Part shown: piece after piece, positions 37,854 to 47,910 of the stretch
How the letters are laid out: each line of letters starts with the position of its first letter
Numbering within the stretch: the stretch's first letter is position 1
Assembly (NCBI RefSeq): GCF_028389875.1
Contig: NC_084665.1
Span: 3,596,001-3,660,000 of the forward strand
Direction: 5' to 3'
DNA: 64,000 bases
DNA from: Rhea pennata
Taxonomy: Eukaryota; Chordata; Aves; Rheiformes; Rheidae
Notes under the pieces: generated by a model
What the model was told of the DNA's origin: nothing
Databases searched by the model: none
Seen by the model: only the letters and a program-made list of their open reading frames with translations
Made by a program: the position numbers and the translations under genes

Positions 37854-38569
37854 GAAAAACAAAAAAAACCATATTCCTAATTCTGGAGTTACATTAATGC
37901 CTTTTTTTTCCCTTATATACATTTTGCCCCACATAAACATTACTCAAAAGATAGCATAGTTTGTGGTTAAGCTGTATTTTAGTTTAGTTACAAATGAACC
38001 AGAGATCCCACTGCTTTAGAAGATTTCAGGTCTGACTTTGCTTTGATGATGGATGTTTTCCATTTTAATACCACACAGATATTTTTCATTTCAAGCTTTA
38101 ATGGCCTTAAACATCCTCTGTTCACCTCTAGCATTTTCAAGGACCTTGACCTTCTGTTGCTCCACAGGAGAAGGTCAAGTTTTACACTGTATCCAAAGGC
38201 TTCCAAGTGTTGACAAGCAGGTTATCCTGAGAATGGCTTCCCTGGTGAATTCATCTAAAATAGGCTCTATTTAGTGCATTTGCAACAGCAGTGCTGAAAA
38301 ACAAAACAAACCCACCCCCCATAGACCTTTGACAGCCCACAAAAGAACGGCTACAGGTTGATCCATACCAGAAGTAACTTTCTATTTATGCTTCTGACTG
38401 CAGACATTTTTTTTTTTTTAAAGCCCTCATTTGCATTGGCCAAGTTCTCTTACCTTTCTAGATGTACCAACATGCGGCGTGAGAGGATGCTCCCAGCTTC
38501 CTTCCCCACCCCAATCTGGTGCCAGTTGCAGGCAGTCTGCATTCCTGCGCCTCACACTCAGAAGGAGAG

Positions 38570-39380
38570 GATGTCAACACTTTGGAGAATAAGGCCTGCT
38601 TGGGCACCAGGATCTTGAGAAACAAAGCCTGCTCTCACAGCTGAGACAGTGTTAATTATTGTGGTCTGGAATTACCTCCTCCTCCGGACTTTGAGAGAAA
38701 ATAACTGCTTTTACTGCTGGAGCAGTGTTAATCATTGTAGACTGGAACTAACTCCTTACACCAGCTCTGGGATCTCTCCCTGGGACAACCACTGCAAGAG
38801 TGAAGAAGTCATTTGCAGTCACTCAAACTCCTTTCTTCAGTAGTGCTGAAGAGTGCACAAGGCAGTGAGCCTGCTGTTGGGGGTGTTCGGCCACTCCTCA
38901 GGACTGTGGGTGCGATCATCATAGCAACGATGGAGAGTTGAACCTGCAGCAGCCAAAAGGCTGCGTGGACAGAACTGCAATTGGCCTCACAACTCCACCT
39001 CCACCTTCCCCTGAAGCGTATAAATAGGTTGGCCCTGGAGGCTGTCTTGGGTTCTTCATTGGTGACAGCAGGTCTGCCAACTTGCGGAACCCCTCAGGAC
39101 GGTGACATCCTCCCACAGTTACTTCTCTGGGACTGAGTGTATGTTGGCCACTGACACAATGCGTGGATAGGATTAGTTGGAATTGGTTTGCGAAGTTCAT
39201 TTGTTTGAGTAGTTGTAATTAGTATAAATTAGCTAGCTTTGTTTACTGAGTAGTTGCTGTTAGCATAACTTTTAATGTAATTATAAAGTAAATATTCTTA
39301 TTAACAGAAACTTAGCTCAACTAGAATTGCTGCTTTGTACCATTGTAACTTGTGCAGTAAATTTTGATCTTTGACAGAAG
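38570..39380 (+). mobile_element. Probable solo LTR of an avian endogenous retrovirus
   Basis: The layout resembles an LTR read on the plus strand. An upstream U3-like part carries a duplicated block (CAGTGTTAAT at 38647 and again at 38723, with the following GGTCTGGAATTACCTCCT and AGACTGGAACTAACTCCT aligned). A TATA box, GTATAAATAGG, lies at 39018-39028, followed by a GC-balanced R-like stretch and a long AT-rich tail that ends near TTTTGATCTTTGACA. No gag, pol or env frame adjoins it, so it would be a solo LTR. I could not fix the TG...CA ends or a target-site duplication, and I did not match it to a named family. It could instead be a TATA-driven promoter of an unknown non-coding RNA. Confidence 0.45.
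39019..39026 (+). promoter_or_regulatory. TATA box in LTR-like element
   Basis: TATAAATA preceded by a CCACCTTCCCC stretch and followed by GGTTGGCCCTGG. It is the strongest plus-strand TATA context in the intergenic region. Confidence 0.45.
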
Positions 39381-40194
39381 TTGTAGAGTCATGCACTAAA
39401 TCTCCTTCCTCCCCCTCCCTCATGCCCCATGAAAGCCACGTAGTCCGGGACTGTAAGGTAGTTGGTCATCCCTTGAGATGTGCCTTGCTATTGATGCTGA
39501 CTGTCCCAGTCAGAAGAAGGGAGGGGGCTAATCTCAAGAGGATTACATCATTGCTCCTCTTTACCCCTCACTGCAGGGATACAGCACACAGCCACAGCGA
39601 ATGAAAGCTCTCAATTTCTGCCTACTGAGGTCCAGTTCAAAGCATTGCTAGAGCTATAGAGGTTATATCCTGCAGGAAATGGTAACATTAATGACCTATA
39701 TTTATACTTTGCTAGGTATGTTCAAATCAATAGCATGCTGCTTCACCATGCCATGAGGAATGTTTCTTAGAATGGTTTCTATTTGCAAGAGGGCCAGGAC
39801 ATTAAAATTTCCAGACATGGTCCATGCTTTTAGAGCTGCTGGTTAGCAACAGGGAGGTAGGGAAATGCCTCTGTGAGCACAAGTCAGCCAGAAAACTGCA
39901 AATTATGTTGATTAAAAAGCTAATGTAGTGTTTTTCATTCTAGTCCAATGGTACACAGTTGTGTACTTCACCTACCTGTGAAGTAGCTCTCCCTGGTGAT
40001 TTTACTTATATCACTAAGTTATCACTAAGTCTGCAGAAACTTCAGCTGAAGGCAGAAATGGAAAGGTTCTTTACCAAATAATGGCCATTTTTCCAATATG
40101 TAAATAGTCTCATCTGGCTAGTATTATCTTGACAATGAATAACAAGCGCTACCCTCTTGTGTGTGGCATTGTTCTCTTAATCTTCTGTTTGGTT

Positions 40195-40220
40195 ATACAT
40201 ACATACATACATACACACAC
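40195..40220. repeat. ATAC/AC microsatellite
   Basis: About five ATAC units followed by CACACAC. A simple tandem repeat, probably length-polymorphic. Confidence 0.85.
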
Positions 40221-43200
40221 CTACCTAAGCTACAAAATTTTTGTTCAATTCCCCATCAGTTAAAAAGAACTAGAGCTGCCACTGGTCTTATTCTTCCTGT
40301 CACAGACAAGGCTGAAGGAAGTTTGTTTTGAAACTAGATTTCACACTTAGGACAGTCTCAAGTATCTTATATTAAGGATATATACTGCTCGAACTAGGGA
40401 CAACACATTCGAGATTATCAAGTGCTAAAATCTTCTAGGCTGTAGCCAATTCTAACAGTGGTTCTTTACAGTACAAAACCTAAAGTTTATTTCAGTGTGC
40501 AAAGCAGGCTGAAAAATGAAAAGACAACTTTTAAGAAGAACAGAACTCTTCCTTATTGACAGAAGGAAGAAACCAAGACTACTACATGACTAAGTCACCC
40601 AAAATTTCATGGTATTTATTTAGGAACTTCAGTTTCATTTTGCCTATCTTTTGCCTGAGTCAGACAGAGTAGTGTGTGTGGGGGGGGTGCTATGAAAATA
40701 TAAGGAAAAACCTTTATTCTCACTTTTCTGAAAACTCCTTAGTAGCTCCTTTTGGAGAAGAAAAATCTCTGTCCAAGCAATTTTTTGCCAGAGAGTTAAG
40801 CAACAGCATGGTTGATCAGAAAAGAACCTTAAATTCACTGAAATTATAAAGCCATTTCACACCAGAAATTAGAAGGCATTTTGCCAAATATGCAAGAATC
40901 ATGATTTACAATGTACCACAGTAACGAGCTGCACCCCATTACTGGCAAGTGCCTCTTAATTAGGCTGTCTGTTGCAATGCGGAGGCCCAAAGACTTAAAT
41001 CACACTACATTTTCAGATAAACACAGATTACAGTGTGTCCAGCCAAGTTACAGCTCCTGTAAGGAATTCTTTACCTTCTGTGGAGAACAAGAGCTCCTGA
41101 CAGGCATAACAGCTGTGCACAAGAAGATGCAGTCTTACGAACTCTTTTCTTCCAAGGAAGATGATGATGCCAGGAAACTGAATCTCTTTATTATTCCTAA
41201 CTATGCAAAGCTCAAAGGACAAATATTTAGTGGTAGAATCTATATATTCCAGCATCAGGTTGAAAGGATGAGACCCAGGACATCCAAACAATTTGGATTC
41301 AGAATCTGAACCAGCTTTATGGGAACAAAATACAGAATCTTCAACCGGCAGTGTTAGAACAAACTGACTCTTGACACTGAAAGCAGCAGAGCAGGACTGC
41401 AACTTCACTCACCACCAAAGACCGGAGGCAATTTTCTAGCCCATGCTACAGATACCATGGTAGTTTTCAGGCATTCTGTAAGAGAAAGGCAGTATCCAAT
41501 ATGGCAAGTCATACACTGACAAAAAGGCACAGCTGATAGACTAGATCCTCTGCATCTCAAGAAAAGATCATCTTCCAGAACAGTCTTGCTATGTCTAAAG
41601 TAGTAAATCCTATCATAGCTATGAAAATATAGTTAATATTCTGCATTAGCACAAAATATGCACTGGATCCCTGGGAGTTCTCAGAGGCACTTCTGAGTTC
41701 CAGTGGCAGAAGATCACTTCCCGTGGCAATCACACTTAATTGGTATTTGGGGTTACATTACCTCCTCTTTCTCAAACTGAAACTACAAACCACACAGTCC
41801 ACAGTATATTCTGTCTACAGAGTCCCTACATAGCACAGAATGGGAAATCATACAAGCAGTGCTCAGAAAAAGAAAGATTACTTACCTCAGTCTGGTCTCA
41901 TCTCCACAGTCAAGATTGGTCATGGAGGCCTTGAACATGCACATTGTTAATGATATACATGATCAAATTGCATCACACTTATTTTCCTTAAAAGTGTTAA
42001 CAGCTTATTTCATTTTCACACAGATGATGGCACTGTAAATGAAGACAGGCAGAATATTAGGGCATTGAGATCACAGCAATGAAAGCTATGGAAAAATGCA
42101 CAGCTAAGGTGGTTGCCGTTTACAATATTATACAATAGACAGCACTTGTTACAGCAATTCTCTTACTTGTCTGTGATCACAGAAAGGGTTAATGCTTCAC
42201 TACGTTCATTAAACTACACAGCACATATACTGGTATATTAAAAGGTAGTTCAGTCAAAGCAACATTTATTTTCACTAGTGTCAAAAGAGTCAGGTTACTT
42301 CTAGGTATTTACATATCATCCCCCAACTCACATTGTTGGCAGATCAAACAGTTTCCCAGCTTTCCCTCCACCACAAGGTGGGGGGGGGGGGAGGAGGAGA
42401 AAAGACATTTTGGCATTGTTTCTGTTCAAACTCTGTTGTTTCACTATTAATTTGTTGGTCTGATTGATATTTGAGTCATCACCTGCAAAATTGGCCAGAA
42501 CCTGGACAAATCAGCCAACGCATGCTCAGTGATAAGACAGGTACCACTTTAAAATAATTCAAGTGACTGTTTCTACAATATCAAAGGTACATACATTAAA
42601 AGCTCGTTAATATCCTGCACAGGGCAATTTCTGCTATTTAATCACTACTGCAGGAAGATAAGACTATCATAGCTCAGACTGATGTATGTATATCCTTAGG
42701 AGAGTGAAACATAAACAATCCTTTGTAACTGAGCTAGACAAGCACAACAGTGAAAAAAAAATCAAACTGTATTCGTGCTTGCAGCATTTACTCCCAGTTG
42801 CTGTGAGCTCTTCGAGCAGTCAGCCCACTGTTCTTATCAGACTTCCCCAGAACAAATGTTTTTTTCAAAAAAAAATCAGCGAATTTTACCAATCTAAACT
42901 ACAGCCGGATGCCATCACAAAATCTTCAACAGCTGCCAGACAAATAAGATCACTGTATTTAATTATTATGCCAACAGCATATTGTCAAGATAGATTGAGA
43001 ATAAAAGGTTATATTTTTCTTGCAAATTGTTTCCATATATTTGTTCTGTGGAGAGCTACCTGATACAGTGATATAATTACAGGCACAGGGTCAAAGGCAG
43101 GGAAAGCATTTTTATCCCCAATTTAGCATAGCTAGCACTGACAAGTTTAGGAAAGCAAGCAAGCCCTGAAGTTTAAGAAATCAGAAGCCAACTCTTTCTA

Positions 43201-44376
43201 GCCCCGTTAAGAAAAAAATATATTTAGTGAATTGATTTTCAAACCTTGGCTATGAGCTCAAAATGTAACTGAAAAAATAATTCTACTATCAGGACATTTA
43301 ATTCACAACACCTCAGGCACCATGTCCCCTGGAATCCACAAATCAAAACCACTTATAACAACAGTTTTAGTATATATAGACATGCTATAGATACCTATAC
43401 CTCCACATCTGCTCTAACTAGCTGAACTCTACTGTCCTGCAGTAATGCAAAATGATCCAACAGTTACCAAAAAACATCATATTAACCTACAGCTTCATAA
43501 AGCTTCTGCAGTCCACACTGCTTCTAGTATTAAGAACAGCCTCATTCTTCATTTTTGAGGTAAGAGAGAAGCATTCTCCTGTGTCCCTAACCTTCTTATT
43601 TGACCTTTTTATCAGCTCTATCTTATTGGATCTGAAAAACATCATCTCCCTTGTCTACTAAATCTTGGCTTGAATTTACACATACATATACGCAAGAAAA
43701 TAAGAACAGACTCCTTTTAATTTCTTTCAACCAAAAAGACAGATGTAGGTGTAAGAGAAATACAATGAGAAGTACTTTATCTTTCCATCCATTTGTCAGT
43801 TTTAGTCAGTACTATATATTTAGATTTGGTTATTATTCTACCTGTTATTGCAGATAAAATAAGATGAATAAATATGGTGCACCAGTTTTAAAGACTTAGG
43901 ACTTCAGTACCTGCAGCAACAGGGCAATTCAATTCAAACATTCTGAGAAGGACAGTTCTCATTTCTGTCTAGAAAGCCTTCCTCTTTTGCTGATAATACA
44001 CTGCATCCTTCCTCCTTCCCCCACCCCAGTAGCTAAAGGCACTTTTCTTCAAAGTCAGGTCATAAAAGGTGTTTTCTTTTCCTGTTAAAGTGTTACAGAA
44101 TGAGAGTTTTTATATTTATTTTTATAAAATATAACAGGAGCCAATAAGAACACTTGTAAGCTTAAAAATGGCATATTTTTCAAGCTATACTGCACTGCTC
44201 TAAGAGTTTACCTGCTTTGCTGTGAAAAGCTGCTTATGGGCTGCTGTTTAGGGTCAGGACAGAAGATTATTTAATTAGGTGGCAGCCCTCACCCTGTGTT
44301 AACAGACACAGGAATACTCCATTCAAGATAAACTCAGGGACATTTGTGATAAGGGATGTATATATGAAGAACAGAA

Positions 44377-44444
44377 CATGGCAAGATAAAGAAGGATATT
44401 CTCAGAGGATCATGGCAAGATAAAGAAGGATATTCTCAGAGGAT
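44377..44444. repeat. Perfect 34-bp tandem duplication
   Basis: Two head-to-tail identical copies of a 34-bp unit beginning CATGGCAAGATAAAGAAGG and ending TCTCAGAGGAT, at 44377-44410 and 44411-44444. Identity with no substitution suggests a recent event or an assembly artefact. Confidence 0.95.
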
Positions 44445-47011
44445 CAAAGATACACATTGTACTAAAAAACAAGAAACTTAAAAGATAGATAACACACGAC
44501 AAATCGCATTTAAGAACTACGCTGTGAAAAGAATTACAGCTAGAGGCTAGTCACACAACCATGCGCATGGAAGTTGTTTTCAAAGCATTAGGTCAGGCAA
44601 ACCATATTATTATTGTTAATGTCACTTAAGAACGCAAATAGGTACATAGTTAACTTATCTGTTTATTTATCTGTAACTAAAAGGACTTTTAGTTATATGC
44701 AAAAACATAATTATTCTGAAGTTGAACTGTTATAATTATGCTACAAAGAAGCTTTACTAAGAGCCCGAAACTGACAAACTACAGAGTTGTCTGAAATTTA
44801 TTCTAAAGATGTATTTAAATATCTATATTTGAAAAAAAAACTATTCAGAAATACAGATAATATAAAATGTTAAACACAAATCATAGTTTTGTACAGATTC
44901 TTAGCTTTACATACTAACAAATGTCATCTTGTATTTTAACCTCTTTTAGAAATCAGATATAAAAATAACACAGAAAAAGGAACTAAAATAAGTTAGCATG
45001 TCTTCACACTGTATCTAAAGTTTCAAAACTGCTGGCAATGGCATAACTGTATTAGAAGATAAAAAATGTATTGTTATAAGCTCTTGGCTGTTACTGCTTG
45101 AAACATAAAAAGGTAACAATTAAGGTATTGTATTCCTCATTTATGTTTATTTCTGTCCCATTATACTATGCAATAAAAATTCTAGCCACCTTCAACTTCA
45201 GTTAACTGATTTTGCTTCAGATTTGCATGTGCGAGGTAAGGCTGCAGTGAGAGAGAAGCATGCAGCAAGGCTTTTATACCAGGTTATTTTACATCAGAAC
45301 TTTTCTTTTGGAGTTCTTGTAAGGCTTTGTTTGTTCGTTTGTTTGAATGTAGGGCCTAGTAAATTGTAATACTAGCTTTCAGTAAAATCTAGGAATGTTT
45401 TCTTCCTAGATGCCTTAGCTCCTGGTTTGTTTTCTAGAGAACTGCTGTCCTAACCACCTGCACTTGTTAACAAGCACAGTGCAAGACAACAAGAACTTCC
45501 TGGACCTCAGCCTGGATCAGACTATTTCATTCTGCATAACCTCTCACCTCGGCAAAGCCCAGGTTCTTACCACGTGGGCCTTTTTTGCTGATTTGCTATT
45601 AACTTAAAACTGAAAGCTACAGAGTAGCATTTGTTTTGCTTTCTTTCAGTGTGAATTACGTTTTATTTGCAGATACTTGTTCATCATCATGCTCCCCATT
45701 TACTTAGCTTTGCCAGATTTTTCCATATAACAGTGTCCCTAGTCTATGCTTTGTCTGCAACTCTTCTCAGTCAAGCTCACCTTTGTTTGCAGGGCATAAA
45801 GGCAAGCTGAATATCAGTTCCTGAACAGAATCTGAAGTATGTTTTTGTCTGTCATTAATAAATGGATAGTTCTTTTGAAACTGTTGATGTGTTTTGTTTC
45901 AATCTGTTAGATTAGAACTTTTAATATGTTCTTGAATTTCACGCAGAGGAAGTGAAATAAAAGATGAATATGCTTTTGTATAGGAGACTCACCATTCCTC
46001 CTAGCATTTAGATATTAGCATTTGATTTCGAGAGGCTCCGTTTCTCCAGAAACTCTTAAGTTAGCCTTAGGTAGTCTTAGACCAGCTCAGAGTCCCACAA
46101 CAGGGCTACAATGATGAGGCAGTTCCTTTTCCAAGATGCCAAAAGGAGAAGAAATGGTCATTTTAGAATGGAAAGCCACACTCAACTATGATCCTAGAAA
46201 AAAGTAACTTGATTTTAATGTAATAATCTAGTGTCCCCTTCCCCACAAATAATGTTGCCGTCCTTGCTGAACTTGGCAGAACTGATTTGCACTTCCCTAC
46301 CAAAGTATCTGGCTATTATAAGCCAAATATTAAATGTCTGAAAAACAACATCAACATGACACTGAATCTATTCTTTGGCAGTATTAACACAACAATATTT
46401 TATAGGTAATTGTTATTTTCACATCACCACTTCATTTGTCACAATGTTATGCACTATGTTATGATGCTTCAAAATAGTCACTAGAGTGAGCACAGAGAGA
46501 AGGGAAAAAGCAGCAAACTGAATGTAAAATTGACCCATCTCTACTATTTTACCTTACCCTTCATAGAGGTTTTAAAGGCATGATCTGGCCTACTTAAAAC
46601 TTTACAACATATATATAGGTCATTCCCTGAGGCTCAGCCTTACTTCTGCAAAGTAGTTGCATTGTCCTAAATCTTGCCTCAAAAGGGCTGTTAAGACAGC
46701 ATCTTTTATTTTGCACTTAACTGTATCAGTCATTTTATTTTACAGACTGATCAGCGCATGAAGTGTCACAAAACCAGACAGACACAGGAAGGCTTTTAAA
46801 AATAATCTGGTCAAGAAAATTCTGTTAGTTTTCTATAATTAACTATTGATACAGAAGAAACAAATTTCCTGAAAAGATGTAAAATACCGCATGCTCTCCA
46901 GTGTGGTCAGTTTTCCACAACATTACATTAGAAGAAGGCAAGTGCCAGAACAACAGGACACCTGCTCCCACACAGATCCCATAACCAAAGGCTCACACTG
47001 TGTCTTCCCTT

Positions 47012-47015
<4 letters not shown>

Positions 47016-47050
<35 letters not shown>
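47016..47050. repeat. Poly(T) run, 35 nt
   Basis: The longest homopolymer in the window, about 200 bp before the PPP3R1 CpG island begins. No retroposed body is recognisable on either side. Confidence 0.85.
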
Positions 47051-47052
<2 letters not shown>

Positions 47053-47569
47053 ACATAGCAGAAGCAATGCTAGAAGTGAGAAAAGCAGCTAAAGCACTAA
47101 GGGCCCTGACCACAGTTTGAAGAGGAGCAGGAGGGGAAGAGGGCACGTGAGTGACTAACGACAACTGGAGGAGCTGAAGGGCCTCAAAGCACCTCGGGGC
47201 CCGCGAAGAGGAAGAGCCTCCTTGGGCAGGGAGGCCCAGGACAGGGTGGGAGCCTGCGCTCTCATTGGGCTCCATTTGCAGAGCCCCGTGCGCGGGCCCT
47301 CCCCGCGGCCGCTCGGCACACTCCCCACCTCGCTGCCTTTACCCCAGCACCCTTGGCGGCGAGGCAACCCCGCAAAGCGCCGGGAAGACTCTTCCCGTCC
47401 TGCCTCTACCGCTGCTGCCACCACCGCTGCCCCCTCACACACCGGCGGCCATTTTACACGCCCCTGCCGCCAGCTCGCGGACGTCACGCGCCAGCCCCGC
47501 CCCCCGCCCCGGGCCAAGGCGGCGCTGGGTGCCCGGATGTGGGAGGCGCCGCTCCTGGCTGCCGAGCGT

Positions 47570-47771
47570 TAGGGCTGCGCGCGCCCCCTCCCCTCCCCCT
47601 CGCCGCCTGCGCGCCGTTGTGGGTCAGCGCGAGCCACTGCAGCGAGGGGAAGCCGGCGGCGGCGGCGGGCCCGGGGCGCGGCGGCGGCGGCAGCGGCGCC
47701 GAGTGAGGGCAGCGAGGCCGGCGCTAGGTCGATTCAGTTGCGGGGGAGACTCCTGACGCCCACCCGCCACC
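47570..47771 (+). other. PPP3R1: PPP3R1 5' untranslated leader (approximate start)
   Basis: A very GC-rich leader with GGC repeats (47655-47700) and no ATG between about 47541 and the start codon, so scanning should reach the annotated ATG without upstream starts. The 5' end is a guess from the promoter layout. Confidence 0.6.
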
Positions 47772-47774
47772 ATG
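47772..47774 (+). CDS. PPP3R1: Calcineurin subunit B type 1, first coding exon (start codon only)
   Basis: The ATG lies in a full Kozak context (CCGCCACCATGG) and is followed immediately by a donor, GTGAGG, at 47775. In vertebrate PPP3R1, as I recall it, the first coding exon contributes only Met1, and exon 2 starts with the codon for Gly2 (the N-myristoylation site) and Asn-Glu-Ala-Ser. The call therefore rests on the ATG/donor structure, the CpG-island promoter, and position: same strand and immediately downstream of CNRIP1, as in other vertebrates. The product is the EF-hand calcium-binding regulatory subunit of the phosphatase calcineurin (PP2B), which activates NFAT signalling. The EF-hand exons lie beyond the right edge; a frame reading on through the donor (to 48257) is proline/arginine-rich intron and is not coding. 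Confidence 0.8.
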
Positions 47775-47889
47775 GTGAGGACCCCCCCCCTTCCCCTCTC
47801 CTGCCCCCCTCGCCGAGCCCCCAGCCCAGGCCTGCCGGAATATTCCAGACCGCCTCCGGCCGCGGCGGGGGGGGGGGGGGGAGTGATGG

Positions 47890-47910
47890 CCCGGCCCGGC
47901 CCGGCCCGGC
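47890..47910. repeat. CCCGG pentanucleotide repeat
   Basis: Four perfect CCCGG units beginning in the intron 1 CpG island of PPP3R1. The same unit is repeated in the CNRIP1 island at 10801-10825. Confidence 0.85.

Larger units (their letters stand above)
23892..38569. other. Intergenic, no gene seen
   Basis: About 14.7 kb of mostly unique AT-rich DNA. It contains a minus-strand CR1 remnant near 27018, a CTCF-like motif at 25927-25940, a short tandem duplication with a palindrome at 29774-29830, nested inverted repeats at 31183-31214, an AGC-T22-A10-GCT run at 34569-34606 and a 23-A run at 37831-37853. No exon of a known gene was recognised in either strand. Confidence 0.55.
39381..47249. other. 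Intergenic, no gene seen
   Basis: AT-rich sequence upstream of the PPP3R1 CpG island. It includes an ATAC microsatellite (40195-40220), overlapping opposite-strand frames at 40911-41408, a G14 block near 42379, a perfect 34-bp tandem duplication (44377-44444) and a 35-T run (47016-47050). None of the open frames shows a known domain. Confidence 0.55.

Noticed and set aside
37988-38274. Overlapping 72-73 codon frames on both strands, basic and mildly gene-like
   Set aside because: No splice context or known family. The length is common by chance.
47016-47050. T35 as the tail of a processed pseudogene on the minus strand
   Set aside because: No coding-like body or target duplication is visible next to it.
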